Assembly (NCBI RefSeq): GCF_000617845.2
Contig: NZ_DF820425.1
Location: forward strand, 2,841,725-2,905,724
DNA: 64,000 bases
Source of the DNA: Bradyrhizobium sp. DOA9
GTDB lineage: Bacteria > Pseudomonadota > Alphaproteobacteria > Rhizobiales > Xanthobacteraceae
Direction: 5' to 3'
Shown here: positions 16,705 through 27,850 of the stretch, piece by piece
Layout of the letters: the number at the start of each line of letters is the position of its first letter
Position numbering within the stretch: the stretch's first letter is position 1
Translations under genes and position numbers: made by a program
Notes under the pieces: generated by a model
Database searches by the model: none
Seen by the model: the letters and a program-made list of their open reading frames with translations, nothing else
What the model was told of the DNA's origin: nothing

Positions 16705-18564
16705 CTACTTCCGCGATCGCGTCGTGCCATTGTCCTCCGCGGCCTGCCGGCGCAGGAACGCCTCGACGTCGGCCTGCACGGAGTAGGGCGTCGGGATCGC
16801 ATCGCCGGCGGAATCGACTGCGGTGTCGAGGCTGCGCCGCAGCAGGCGTGCCAGCTCGGCCTTGCGATAGGGCTTGCGCAGCAGCGGCGCGCCCATCGTG
16901 GCGCGTCCCTGCGTATGCAGCGAATCGTAGGCGTAGCCGGAGGTGAAGAGGACCCTCAAGGACGGCCGCGCGGCCACCATCTGCTCGGCGAGCTCGCGTC
17001 CGTTCATGCTGCCGGCCATCACGATGTCGGTGAAGAGCAGGTCGAACGGGGTGCCTTCGGCCGCGATGGCGAGGGCCTCGGTCGCATCGGCGGCGGGGAT
17101 GACCTTGTAGCCGAGCCCTTCGAGCTGGACCGTGACGTAGTGGCGGACGTCGCGGTCGTCCTCGACACAGAGGATGGTTTCGGTCCCGCCGACGATCTTG
17201 CGATCGTCGTAGCCGGTCGGGCGCAGCGTGCTCGCCTCCGCCTTCGGCAGGTAGATCGTGAAGACGGTGCCGCGCCCTTCCTCGGAGGCGACCTTGATCC
17301 CGCCGCCGGACTGCTTGACGAAGCCGAACACCATGCTGAGCCCGAGTCCCGTGCCTTTGCCGACCTCTTTGGTCGAGAAGAACGGATCGAAGATGCGATC
17401 GAGAATGGCCTGCGGAATGCCGGTACCGGTGTCGGCAATCTCGATCTCGACATAGTCGCCGGCATAGCCGGCACCGACTGCCAGGGCCTCGCGCACGCCG
17501 AACACGACGTTGCGCGTCGTCAGCGTCAGCCTGCCGCCGTCCAGCATGGCATCGCGGGCATTGATGGCGAGGTTGAGCAGCGCGGAGCTCAATTGCCCGC
17601 GATCGGCGTAGGCCAGCCAGACATTGCCGCCCAGCTTCGTCACGATCTCGATCTTCTTGTCGAAGGTTGCGAGCAGCAGCTTGGCGAGCTCCTCGATGAG
17701 CGCGTTGACGTCGATCTCGGCCGGCTGCAGCGCCTGCTTGCGGGCAAAGGAGAGCAGGCTCGACGTCAGTGCGGCGCCGCGATCGGCGGCCTCGCTGATC
17801 AGCTTGGTGATGGTCGAAAGTGGCGGGTTGTCCTTGACGGCGTCCGCGAGGATCTCGATCGTGCCCGTTATCACCGTGAGCATGTTGTTGAATTCATGCG
17901 CGATGCCGCCGGTGAGGTGCCCGACCGCCTCCATCTTCTGGGACTGGATCAGCTGCTCCTCGGCGGCACGCTTCTGGGTGATGTCCCTGACGAAGGTGTT
18001 GATGATGGTGCGCCCTCCGATCCGCAATACCGCGCTGGAGGCCTCGACCAGGATGCTGTCGCCGTTCCTGTGAACCAGGGTGACCTCGAAGCGCATGCCG
18101 GCCGGCGCGGCGGACAATTCCGGAACGAGCCGCGCCATGCGTTGCCTGAAGCCGGCGCGCAGCGGCTCGGCGACGAGAAGATCGACCGCATCGGCACCGA
18201 GCGCCTCCTGCCGCGTCCATCCGGTCAGCGCCTCCGCCTGAAAGCTCCACTCCAGTACGGTGCCGTTCTCGTCGATCTGGATGAAGGCATCGAGCGCGGT
18301 CTTGATGACGGCCTGCATCATCTGCGCGTTGGCCTGCGCCTGGCCGGCCAGCAGCTCGGCGGTGGTTGTTTGCCGCGACGCCTCGATCGCGCGGGCGCAG
18401 AGAGCGGCGAGCAGCACCGCAGCGGCGGCGCTGACCAGGAGGGCGAGGAGCTGGGCCGTGCCGAATTCCGCGCTGCCAGTCGCCAGGGAGGCGGCGAGGA
18501 AGGCTGCAGCAGTCACGATGGCCTGTGCGGCCAACGCGAGGGTCAGAAGCCTCCTGAGTTTCAT
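16705..18564 (-). CDS. Hybrid sensor histidine kinase with C-terminal receiver
   Basis: A 619-residue membrane kinase. Two hydrophobic segments lie at about 5-28 and 37-58 with almost no periplasmic loop, followed by a PAS domain (about 82-200). The dimerisation domain has phospho-acceptor His223 (GGIAHEFNNML), the ATPase domain has N335 (NLAINARDAM), DTGTGIP and GTGLGLS, and a receiver domain has Asp513 (LLFTDIVMAG). No DNA-binding partner is adjacent, so output must go through a phosphotransfer protein or regulator elsewhere. The short periplasmic part suggests sensing through the PAS domain or membrane. Confidence 0.93.
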   Translation of the reverse strand: MKLRRLLTLALAAQAIVTAAAFLAASLATGSAEFGTAQLLALLVSAAAAVLLAALCARAIEASRQTTTAELLAGQAQANAQMMQAVIKTALDAFIQIDENGTVLEWSFQAEALTGWTRQEALGADAVDLLVAEPLRAGFRQRMARLVPELSAAPAGMRFEVTLVHRNGDSILVEASSAVLRIGGRTIINTFVRDITQKRAAEEQLIQSQKMEAVGHLTGGIAHEFNNMLTVITGTIEILADAVKDNPPLSTITKLISEAADRGAALTSSLLSFARKQALQPAEIDVNALIEELAKLLLATFDKKIEIVTKLGGNVWLAYADRGQLSSALLNLAINARDAMLDGGRLTLTTRNVVFGVREALAVGAGYAGDYVEIEIADTGTGIPQAILDRIFDPFFSTKEVGKGTGLGLSMVFGFVKQSGGGIKVASEEGRGTVFTIYLPKAEASTLRPTGYDDRKIVGGTETILCVEDDRDVRHYVTVQLEGLGYKVIPAADATEALAIAAEGTPFDLLFTDIVMAGSMNGRELAEQMVAARPSLRVLFTSGYAYDSLHTQGRATMGAPLLRKPYRKAELARLLRRSLDTAVDSAGDAIPTPYSVQADVEAFLRRQAAEDNGTTRSRK

Positions 18565-18675
18565 GGTCTCACACCAAAGACGCCGGCCGCCCCTCGAGCT
18601 TCGGGCATCATGTGAGCTACAGACTCGGCGCTCCGGCGTCGAGGGGCAATTGCCGGTGGTGCGGGACGGGCCGTC

Positions 18676-19308
18676 TCAACCCGCCGGCGTATCGGTCTGG
18701 CGCAGCGTCGTTACCCAGATCACGCGCGCCACTTGCTGGGTCGGGTTGTCGAACATGTGCGGCACGATGCTCGGAAAACGAAAGCTGTCGCCGGCTTCCA
18801 GCACATGGGCCTGGTTGTCGAGCCACAGTCGCAGGCTGCCCGAGAGGATGTAACCGGCCTTTTCGCCGGTGTGCTGCAGGAAGTCGGTGCCGGAGGAGGC
18901 GCCGGGGTTGAGCGTGAGCTCGTAGAGCTCGAGCTGGCCCTTGCCTTCCGGCGTCAGCGCTTCCTTGACGACGCCGCTGGCGGTGAGCCGCAATAGCCGC
19001 CGGTTGGACTTGCGCACGATGTAGCGCGGCGCATCCGTGGGATCGCTGCTCTCGAAGAAATACGAGATGGGGACGTCGAGCGCGATGCCGAGCAGGCGCA
19101 GCGTGCGGATCGACGGCATCGCGCGCGCCCGCTCGAGCTGGCTGATCATGCCGGTGGACAGGCCGGTCTTGTTGGCGACGTCCTGGATCGAGAGGCCGGC
19201 GCGCTGCCGCAGCAGCCGCACGGTTTCGCCCAGGCGCTGGTCGACCGCGTCGTCGGGCTCGGCCGTCGCGAGATCCTTGGGGCCGTTCGTGCTGCCGCGA
19301 CCGTCCAT
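18676..19308 (-). CDS. XRE-cupin transcriptional regulator
   Basis: A 210-residue repressor-type protein with an N-terminal XRE HTH (LRQRAGLSIQDVANKTGLST, MISQLERARAMPS) and a C-terminal cupin (GTDFLQHTGEKAGYILSG, AGDSFRFPSIVPHMF). This layout is typical of regulators of amine, amino-acid and opine catabolism such as PuuR-like proteins. It has a good GGGAGAAG ribosome site and diverges from the ABC transporter/oxidase operon that starts at 19529, its probable target. Confidence 0.9.
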   Translation of the reverse strand: MDGRGSTNGPKDLATAEPDDAVDQRLGETVRLLRQRAGLSIQDVANKTGLSTGMISQLERARAMPSIRTLRLLGIALDVPISYFFESSDPTDAPRYIVRKSNRRLLRLTASGVVKEALTPEGKGQLELYELTLNPGASSGTDFLQHTGEKAGYILSGSLRLWLDNQAHVLEAGDSFRFPSIVPHMFDNPTQQVARVIWVTTLRQTDTPAG

Positions 19309-19528
19309 GTCGCTTCTCCCAATGCATCATCTGCCCGCGACCGCGTGGGTCCGAGCTTCAGTCAGAGTGAAAAGATTGCGCATACTAGCAATGCGATTGA
19401 CAGCTGTATTTAACCATGATGAAAATTTGGCACAATAATTTAGAAGCACTAAAGCCCACTCCTGTCCCTTTTGCCGGGGTCTCGGGGGCGCGGGAGACGG
19501 TGCCGCGTGCGGAAACGGAGAGTGGGTC
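19309..19528. promoter_or_regulatory. Divergent control region of the XRE-cupin gene and the ABC operon
   Basis: This 220-base interval has a distinctly AT-rich core at about 19370-19450, unlike its surroundings. A TTGACA at 19397-19402 is a candidate plus-strand minus-35 box, though no good minus-10 stands 17 bases away. CGCAT and ATGCG half-sites flank an ACTAGCA spacer near 19379-19395 and could be part of an XRE operator. These motif calls are weak. Confidence 0.4.
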
Positions 19529-21220
19529 ATGGCGGACGACACCGGCAAGTTCGGCGTTGGGGCAGGGCATCTCGGCATTCCGAATCGCCGTCAATTCTTC
19601 CAGCTCGGCGCAGGCGCGGCGGCGGGATGGACCCTTTCAGGGAATGCCTTCGCGCAAACCGAACGTCCCACCAATCCCCCCGACAAGCCGCGCGGCCAGG
19701 TGATCGCGGCGCTGTCGCAGGAGCCGACCGTCTTTCATCCCTTGATGCCGGGCATCGAGGTCGATCAGGGCATCTGGTGGCAGGTGTTCTCGCCGCTCTG
19801 GTTCATCGAGCCCGACGGCAAGTTCGTCCCCGACCTTGCCCGCGAAGTCCCGACCATCGAGAATGGCGGCCTGTCGGCCGACGGCCTGACCTGGAAGATC
19901 AAGCTCCGCAGCGACGTGAAGTGGCACGACGGCACGCCGTTCACGGCGGAGGATGTCAAGTTCTCGATCGAGCTGATCAACAATCCCGATTTCCGCGCGC
20001 GCAGCCGCGTCGGCCACAGCCTCGTCAAGGACATCAAGATCGTGGCGCCCGACGAGATCCATTGGCGGATGGAAGCGCCCTATTCGCCCTACATGTCGAT
20101 CCTGGCGTCGCTCACCTTCATCGTGCCGAAGCACATCCTGGAGAAGGTGTCCGATCCGAATTCGTCGCCGTTCCACAATGCGCCTGTCGGCACCGGGCCG
20201 TTCAGCTGGGGCGAGCGCGTGCCCGGCGACCACATTCAGTTGAACGCCTATGCCGGCTATCATGGCAAAGGACCTTACCTCGAACGCGTGGTCTTCAAGT
20301 ACATTCCCAGCCTGACCGTCCTCTACACCCAGTTCCGCACCGGGCAAGTCGATTATACCGGCCTGCAAGGCATTTTGCCGAACTTCGTGCAGGAGGCGAA
20401 GACGCTGAAGGGCCGCAAGATCTTCGTCTCGTCGACGTCGTCGGTGGAGCACATCGCGCCCAATCTGGAGTTCGGCCCCTTCGCCGACCGCGCGGTGCGC
20501 GAGGCGCTCTATCTTGGCATCAACAAGCAGGCGATCATCGATGCGCTGAATTACGGCCTGCCGACGCAGACCGAGAGCTTCGTGCCGCAGCAGGCCTGGT
20601 CGTTCCAGCAGGGCCTGCCGCAGCACAAATACGATCCGGCCAAAGCCAATGCGCTGCTCGATGCCGCGGGGTGGGTGCGCGGCTCGGGTGGCGTGCGCGA
20701 GAAGGGGGGCGTGAAGCTCGAATTCACCAATTCGACCACATCGGGCAATGCCGTGCGCGAGCAGACCCAGCAGCTCCTGATCCAGGACTGGCGGGCGATC
20801 GGCGCGAGCATGCGCGTCAACAACATGCCAGCTGCGGTGATCTGGGGCGATTTCTGGCAGCAGTCGAAGTTCAACTCGGTGATCGTCGGTGTGAACTTCA
20901 TGCTGGGGAGCGACCCCGATGTGACGCCGCGCTTCGGCTCCGGCGCCACTCCCGCCAAGGGCGGCCGCGGCTACAACACGTATCAATATCAGAGCGCGGA
21001 GGCCGACCGTCTGTTGTCTGAAGGCGCCAAGCAATTCGACCTGGCGCAGCGCAAGGTCACCTATGGCGAGCTGCAAAAGCTGATCCGCAACGACCTCGCC
21101 ATCCTGCCGCTGTTCCAGGGCTTCATCGCCGAGGGCATCAAGGAAGGGCTGCAAGGCTTCCGTCCCAACATCAATATGTCGATCAACAGTTGGAACATGC
21201 GCGAATGGTATTGGGCGTGA
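19529..21220 (+). CDS. Peptide/opine-type ABC transporter substrate-binding protein
   Basis: A 563-residue periplasmic binding protein of the SBP_bac_5 (DppA/OppA) family. The N-terminus carries a twin-arginine signal (NRRQFFQLGAGAAAG) with a cleavage region at AFAQ, so it is probably exported folded. Family blocks are LTWKIKLRSDVKWHDGTPF, VGTGPFSWG and AVREALYLGINKQ. It heads the operon of two permeases, two oxidoreductases and a double ATPase. The ligand is unknown; context suggests a D-amino-acid, opine or small peptide. Confidence 0.92.
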   Translation: MADDTGKFGVGAGHLGIPNRRQFFQLGAGAAAGWTLSGNAFAQTERPTNPPDKPRGQVIAALSQEPTVFHPLMPGIEVDQGIWWQVFSPLWFIEPDGKFVPDLAREVPTIENGGLSADGLTWKIKLRSDVKWHDGTPFTAEDVKFSIELINNPDFRARSRVGHSLVKDIKIVAPDEIHWRMEAPYSPYMSILASLTFIVPKHILEKVSDPNSSPFHNAPVGTGPFSWGERVPGDHIQLNAYAGYHGKGPYLERVVFKYIPSLTVLYTQFRTGQVDYTGLQGILPNFVQEAKTLKGRKIFVSSTSSVEHIAPNLEFGPFADRAVREALYLGINKQAIIDALNYGLPTQTESFVPQQAWSFQQGLPQHKYDPAKANALLDAAGWVRGSGGVREKGGVKLEFTNSTTSGNAVREQTQQLLIQDWRAIGASMRVNNMPAAVIWGDFWQQSKFNSVIVGVNFMLGSDPDVTPRFGSGATPAKGGRGYNTYQYQSAEADRLLSEGAKQFDLAQRKVTYGELQKLIRNDLAILPLFQGFIAEGIKEGLQGFRPNINMSINSWNMREWYWA

Positions 21221-21247
21221 TGCGTCCAATACGCTGGATCGCCTGAG

Positions 21248-22198
21248 ATGGCCCGCTACGTCGTCAATCGCCTGGCGCAGGCGATCATGCTGCTCGTGAT
21301 CGTCTCGGCGATCGGCTTCGCCCTTCTGCATCTGGCGCCCGGTGGTCCGCTGTCGCAATTCGCGGCGTCTGGGCAGATGACGCAGGAGGATCTTGACCGC
21401 GTCACTCGGCAGCTCGGGCTCGATCGTCCGTTGCCGGTCCAGTATCTCGATTGGTTCGGCCGTATGCTCAAGGGCGATTGGGGCAAGTCCTACCGCGACG
21501 GCGAGGCGGTGCTGTCGGTGATCTCCTCGCATCTCGGCGCCACGCTGGAGTTGATGGCGACGGCGACCATCACCGCCGTGCTGCTGGGCTGCTGGATCGG
21601 CATATTGGGTGCGCTCCGGCGCTATTCGCTGTTCGACTCGCTCGCAACCGTCGGCGCCATGATCGCGCTGTCGATCCCGACCTTCTGGTTCGGCCTCGTC
21701 ACCATCTACGTCTTCTCCGTCAAGCTCGGCTGGCTCCCGGCGGGCAACCGGCACACCATTGGCGACGGCTCCTTCCTCGACCTGCTGCATCATCTGATCG
21801 CGCCGGCGATGGTGCTGGCGCTGGTCGAGACGGCGATGTGGGGCCGCTTCATGCGCTCCTCCATGCTCGAGGTGATCAACCAGGATTACATCCGCACCGC
21901 GCGCGCCAAGGGCATGCCGGAATGGCGCATCCTCACCGTGCACGCACTGCGCAACGCGCTGCTGCCGATGATCACGGTCGCGGGCCTGCAATTTCCGACA
22001 TTGCTCGGCGGTGCGCTGGTGACCGAAACCGTGTTCACCTGGCCCGGCATGGGCCGGCTGTTCCTGGATTCGATCGGCTATCGCGACTATCCTGTGGTGA
22101 TGGGCATCCTGATGTTCTCGGCGATCATGGTGCTGATCGGCTCGCTGATCGCCGACATGCTCTATGCCGTCGTCGATCCACGCATCCGGGTGGGCTGA
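21248..22198 (+). CDS. ABC transporter permease, DppB type
   Basis: A 316-residue inner-membrane permease with six hydrophobic segments. The N-terminus MARYVVNRLAQAIMLL and LDRPLPVQYLDWFGRMLKGD are characteristic of DppB/OppB, and the coupling-loop motif that docks the ATPase reads RTARAKGMPEWRIL. It follows the binding protein after 27 bases and precedes the second permease by 4 bases. Confidence 0.95.
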   Translation: MARYVVNRLAQAIMLLVIVSAIGFALLHLAPGGPLSQFAASGQMTQEDLDRVTRQLGLDRPLPVQYLDWFGRMLKGDWGKSYRDGEAVLSVISSHLGATLELMATATITAVLLGCWIGILGALRRYSLFDSLATVGAMIALSIPTFWFGLVTIYVFSVKLGWLPAGNRHTIGDGSFLDLLHHLIAPAMVLALVETAMWGRFMRSSMLEVINQDYIRTARAKGMPEWRILTVHALRNALLPMITVAGLQFPTLLGGALVTETVFTWPGMGRLFLDSIGYRDYPVVMGILMFSAIMVLIGSLIADMLYAVVDPRIRVG

Positions 22199-22202
22199 AG
22201 CG

Positions 22203-23078
22203 ATGGCGACCGCAGTCTTCTCCGCCGCCCAACCCACGCCCAGCCAAGGCGCCTGGCGACGCTTCTGCCGGCATCGGCTGGCGCTTGCCGGCGCGCTAGT
22301 CATTATGGTCCTCGTCCTCGGCGCGGCGTTCGGCCCCTACCTGCTGCCGTTCGACGACACCTATATCGACATCCTGAAGCGGTTCGCGCCGCCGCTCTCG
22401 GGCGCGCACATCCTTGGCACCGACGAACTCGGCCGCGACGTGCTGGCGCGATTGATGATGGGCGCGCGCGTCTCGCTGTCCATCGGCTTCGTCGCGATGG
22501 TGATCGCGACGGTGGTCGGCATCGTCGTCGGCGCCTTTGCCGGCTTCTATGGCGGCGTCGTCGGCGCGGTGCTGATGCGGCTCGTCGATGCCGTGCTGTG
22601 CTTTCCGACCATCTTCCTGCTGCTGGCACTGGCCGCGCTCACCGAGCCCGGTTTCGTCACCACTACCGTGCTGATCGCGGCGACCGCCTGGATGTGGGTC
22701 GCCCGCGTCGTCGAGGCCCAGGTGCGCTCGCTGCGGGAACGCGAGTTTGCAGTTGCTGCACTTGCCTTCGGCTCGTCGAACCTGCGGATCATGTTCCGCG
22801 AGCTCGTGCCCAATGCGATCGCGCCAATCGTCGTGGCGGCGACCCTGAACGTCGCCAAGGCGATCCTGCTCGAATCCTATCTCAGCTATCTCGGCTACGG
22901 GGTCCAGCCACCCGCCGCGAGCTTGGGCAATATGCTCAACAACGCACAGATTTATCTCACCAGCGCGCCGTGGCTGGCGATTGCGCCCGGAATTGTCATC
23001 ACCCTGGCGGTGACCAGCTTCAATTTCCTCGGTGACGGCCTGCGCGATGCGCTCGATCCGCGCATGAACATCCCGTGA
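22203..23078 (+). CDS. ABC transporter permease, DppC type
   Basis: A 291-residue partner permease of the DppC/OppC type with the usual HILGTDELGRDVLARL block after the first membrane segment. ATG 22203 is chosen because it lies 4 bases after the first permease stop and gives the normal N-terminus; the longer open frame is overlap. The ATPase-coupling region is near FGSSNLRIMFRELVPN. It forms the channel with the preceding gene. Confidence 0.95.
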   Translation: MATAVFSAAQPTPSQGAWRRFCRHRLALAGALVIMVLVLGAAFGPYLLPFDDTYIDILKRFAPPLSGAHILGTDELGRDVLARLMMGARVSLSIGFVAMVIATVVGIVVGAFAGFYGGVVGAVLMRLVDAVLCFPTIFLLLALAALTEPGFVTTTVLIAATAWMWVARVVEAQVRSLREREFAVAALAFGSSNLRIMFRELVPNAIAPIVVAATLNVAKAILLESYLSYLGYGVQPPAASLGNMLNNAQIYLTSAPWLAIAPGIVITLAVTSFNFLGDGLRDALDPRMNIP

Positions 23079-23112
23079 CGAAAAGACGCGAACTGACCTC
23101 CAGGAGTGCCCC

Positions 23113-24441
23113 ATGTCCCCGCCGCTGAACCGAATAAATAGCGATGAACGCCTGCCGGCGCAGGTGGATGTCGTCGTCATCGGCGGCGGCGTCATCGGCG
23201 TGTCGGCGGCCTATCATCTGGCGAAGAAGGGGCACTCCGTCGCGCTGATCGAGAAGGGCCATGTCGGCGGCGAGCAGTCGAGCCGCAATTGGGGCTGGTG
23301 CCGCCAGCAGGGCCGCGCCCGCGAGGAGATCCCGCTCGCGCGCGAGGCGCTGCTTCTATGGGAGGACATGCAGAACGATGCCGGCGTCGATGCCGGCTTC
23401 CGCCGCACCGGCGTGTTGTTCCTGACCAGGAGCAAGGACGAGCTCGCAAGCTGGGAGCGCTGGGCCGCGGTTGCGCGCGAGATGCAGGTCCACTCCACCG
23501 TCCTGACGCCGGCCGAGGTCGCCGAGCGCATGCCCGGTAACGCCGACACCTGGGTCGGCGGCCTGCACACGCCGAGCGATGGCCGCGCCGAGCCGTCGAT
23601 GGCTGTCCCTGCGCTCGCCACCGCCGCGCGCAAGCACGGCGTCACCATCCATCAGGGCTGCGCCGCGCGCGGGCTGGAGGCGACGGGCGGGCGCGTCAGC
23701 GCGGTCGTCACCGAGAAGGGCACCATCCGCACGCAATCCGTGCTGCTGGCGGGCGGCGCGTGGTCGTCGCTGTTCTGCCGCCGCCACGGCATCGAGCTGC
23801 CGATCGGCCTCGTCAACGCCACCGCGTGCCGGACCACGCCGGGACCGGAGATCACCTCCGGCGCGCTCGGCACCGACTTCTACTGCATCCGCCGCCGCCT
23901 CGACGGCGGCTTCACGCTGGCGCTGCGCAACCGCGGCACGGTCGAGCTGTCGCCGGACCTGTTCCGTTACGCGCGCACATTCTGGCCGACCTATCAGCAT
24001 CGCAAAAACGGATTGAAGCTGTCGTTCGGCAAGTCGTTCTTCGATCAGCTCATGCGCGGCACCAGCTGGGGTTTCGACAAGCCGTCGCCGTTCGAGGCCG
24101 AGCGCGTGCGCGATCCCGCGCCCGACATGTCGCTGGTCAATTCGGCGCTGGCGGCGCTGATCAAGTCGAATCCGGAATTGAAGGATATCGAGATCGCCGA
24201 AGCCTGGGGCGGCACCATCGACTGCACGCCCGATACGATTCCAGTCATCTCGCCGGTCGATGCGCTGCCGGGTTTCTTCCTCGCGACCGGCTTCTCCGGC
24301 CACGGCTTCGGCATCGGTCCCGCCGCCGGCAAGCTCGCCGCCGACCTCGTGACCGGCGCGACGCCGCTGGTCGATCCCGCCGCCTACAGCCACAAGCGCA
24401 TGATCGACGGCCGCCGGCTTGCGCCGGTCAGCCCGTTCTGA
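23113..24441 (+). CDS. FAD-dependent oxidoreductase, D-amino-acid oxidase family
   Basis: A 442-residue DAO-type flavoprotein. The dinucleotide site is VDVVVIGGGVIGVSAAYHLA, followed by EQSSRNWGWCRQQGR, a variant of the FAD-contacting region, and the C-terminal FAD site GFSGHGFGIGPAAG. Such enzymes oxidise an amine C-N bond of D-amino acids, glycine, sarcosine, proline analogues or opines. It lies 34 bases after the permease pair, so the imported compound is probably its substrate. Confidence 0.88.
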   Translation: MSPPLNRINSDERLPAQVDVVVIGGGVIGVSAAYHLAKKGHSVALIEKGHVGGEQSSRNWGWCRQQGRAREEIPLAREALLLWEDMQNDAGVDAGFRRTGVLFLTRSKDELASWERWAAVAREMQVHSTVLTPAEVAERMPGNADTWVGGLHTPSDGRAEPSMAVPALATAARKHGVTIHQGCAARGLEATGGRVSAVVTEKGTIRTQSVLLAGGAWSSLFCRRHGIELPIGLVNATACRTTPGPEITSGALGTDFYCIRRRLDGGFTLALRNRGTVELSPDLFRYARTFWPTYQHRKNGLKLSFGKSFFDQLMRGTSWGFDKPSPFEAERVRDPAPDMSLVNSALAALIKSNPELKDIEIAEAWGGTIDCTPDTIPVISPVDALPGFFLATGFSGHGFGIGPAAGKLAADLVTGATPLVDPAAYSHKRMIDGRRLAPVSPF

Positions 24442-24448
24442 GGCGGGC

Positions 24449-25375
24449 ATGACGGTTCTCTACAAGGCCAACATGGTGCGCGGTGCCGAGTGGGCACGCT
24501 TCTTCGCGGAGCGTGCACCCGACATCCCGTTCCGGCTCTGGCCCGACATCGGCGATCCCGCCGACATTCGCCATCTCGTGGCCTGGGTCCCGCCGGACGA
24601 TATCGCGACGACCTTTCCCAATCTCGAGCTGGTCTTCTCCGTCGGCGCGGGCGTCGATCAGTTCGATACCTCGAAAGTTCCGACGCACATCCCGCTGGTC
24701 CGCATGCTGGAGCCCGGCATCGCCGAGACCATGGTCGAATACGTCACCATGGCCGTGCTTGCCCTGCATCGCGATCTCCTCGATTTCATCAGCCAGCAGA
24801 AGCAGCAGGTTTGGCGCGAGATCCGGATCACGGCGGCGAGGCGCCGGCGTGTCGGCGTGATGGGGCTCGGCCAGCTCGGCCAGGCCGTGCTGGAACGGCT
24901 CAAGGCGTTCGGCTTTCCGCTTCTTGGGTGGAATCGTTCGCCGCGCGCGATCGAAGGCGTCACCTGCTACGCCGGTGCGAACGCACTGCCGGAATTTCTG
25001 GCGCAGGCCGACATTCTCGTCTGCCTGCTGCCGCTGACGGATCAGACGCGCGGCATTCTCGATGCCGAGCTGTTCGCGCGCCTGCCGCGCGGGGCAGGGC
25101 TCGTCAATGTCGGGCGCGGCCCGCATCTCGTCGAGGCCGATTTCCTCGCGGCCCTCGACAGCGGCGCGCTGTCAGGTGCGGTGCTCGACGTCACCGATCC
25201 CGAGCCGCTGCCGGCAGGTCACCCGTTCTGGAGCCATCCGCGCATCCTGCTGACGCCGCACAATGCCAGCATGACCACGCCCGACACGGCCGTCGATTTC
25301 GTGCTCGACGTCATCGCCCGTCACCGCCGCGGCGAGGAGCTGCCGGGGCTGGTCGATCGCAGGCGTGGGTACTGA
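24449..25375 (+). CDS. D-2-hydroxyacid dehydrogenase, GhrA-like
   Basis: A 308-residue NAD(P)-dependent reductase similar to glyoxylate/hydroxypyruvate reductase A. The cofactor motif is GVMGLGQLGQAVLERL, the catalytic Arg lies in VNVGRGPHLVEADFL and the catalytic His in LTPHNASMT. It starts 7 bases after the oxidase stop. A DAO-type enzyme makes a 2-oxo acid and this family reduces 2-oxo acids, so the two plausibly act in sequence. That pathway is an inference. Confidence 0.87.
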   Translation: MTVLYKANMVRGAEWARFFAERAPDIPFRLWPDIGDPADIRHLVAWVPPDDIATTFPNLELVFSVGAGVDQFDTSKVPTHIPLVRMLEPGIAETMVEYVTMAVLALHRDLLDFISQQKQQVWREIRITAARRRRVGVMGLGQLGQAVLERLKAFGFPLLGWNRSPRAIEGVTCYAGANALPEFLAQADILVCLLPLTDQTRGILDAELFARLPRGAGLVNVGRGPHLVEADFLAALDSGALSGAVLDVTDPEPLPAGHPFWSHPRILLTPHNASMTTPDTAVDFVLDVIARHRRGEELPGLVDRRRGY

Positions 25376-25412
25376 GGCATGATGGGAACACCGGTGCAGC
25401 CACAGGCGCGGT

Positions 25413-25538
25413 TCACCTCTCCCGCTTGCGGGAGAGGTCGGCGCGTAGCGCCGGGTGAGGGTTCTCTCCTCTGGGGGAGCCTTCGTTGTCGAGACACCCT
25501 CTCCCCAACCCTCCCCCGCAAGCGGGGGAGGGAGCGCA
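25413..25538. repeat. Family B palindromic repeat, copy 1, inside the ABC operon
   Basis: The unit runs from CACCTCTCCCGCTTGCGGGA through a second arm CTCCCCAACCCTCCCCCGC to AAGCGGGGGAGGGAG, so each end forms its own hairpin and the two ends are also partly complementary. A second copy lies at 41622-41753 in inverted orientation. It separates the dehydrogenase from the ATPase gene within one apparent operon. Confidence 0.88.
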
Positions 25539-25569
25539 CCTTCTTCGCGGCAGGCCTTGAGGTCCACCT

Positions 25570-27426
<1,857 letters not shown>

Positions 27427-27498
27427 GGGTACCGTTCGCCTGCCAAATGACTTGCACGAAGTCCCTCAGCTTCTTTTCGAGTAGCGCGCAGCATTTAA

Positions 27499-27518
27499 TT
27501 GCACTATAAGTAGTGCAA
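27499..27518. promoter_or_regulatory. Perfect inverted repeat upstream of the low-GC cassette
   Basis: TTGCACTA and TAGTGCAA form perfect 8-base arms around the 4-base spacer TAAG. The palindrome overlaps TATAAG, a plausible minus-10 box, and lies 60 bases before the chosen start of the small cassette gene. It has no T-run after it, so an operator is more likely than a terminator, but this is not proven. Confidence 0.5.
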
Positions 27519-27577
27519 CATAAGATTGCTTTGCGTTGCCAATTCAATACTCGAGACGGATTTCAACGGTGGGTGCG

Positions 27578-27841
27578 ATGTGGCATGGCGTAACCCCGGT
27601 TTCATCGATGCACGATCCAATCCTGTACGAAAGCCCTGAGCCAAAGGATGTGCTCGTGGCAAACGCGGGACCGGGCACGATCGTGGCAAGAGCTTGGTCA
27701 ACTACCCACGCCGACGGGATCCCAAGCAGTCAGATCGAGCTTCGGCCAGGAGATCAACGGGTCCTGTCCGGCTGTCTTATTCGTGCCAAGCATCAACCGC
27801 CCGGCGATCTCGCGGCCGTGGCATGGAGGATTCTTCAATAG
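27578..27841 (+). CDS. Small beta-rich protein preceding a metallophosphoesterase
   Basis: An 87-residue protein I do not recognise. The alternating pattern KDVLVANAGPGTIVARAWS, IELRPGDQRVLSGCLIRA and LAAVAWRIL suggests a small beta-sandwich. No signal peptide or membrane segment is evident. ATG 27578 has a GGTGGG ribosome-like site; a TTG at 27536 is a longer alternative. The metallophosphoesterase begins 9 bases after its stop, so the two form a cassette. Composition is less GC-rich than the neighbours. Confidence 0.6.
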   Translation: MWHGVTPVSSMHDPILYESPEPKDVLVANAGPGTIVARAWSTTHADGIPSSQIELRPGDQRVLSGCLIRAKHQPPGDLAAVAWRILQ

Positions 27842-27850
27842 GGAGGACCT

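Noticed and set aside
19428..19446. TTGGCACAATAATTTAGA as a sigma-54 promoter
   Set aside because: The GG and GC elements are not at the required 10-base spacing; the GC is absent.
19637..22303. An 888-residue open frame antisense to the ABC binding protein and permease
   Set aside because: Codon-bias shadow: composition dominated by Arg, His and Asp, with no motif, and the plus-strand genes are unmistakable.
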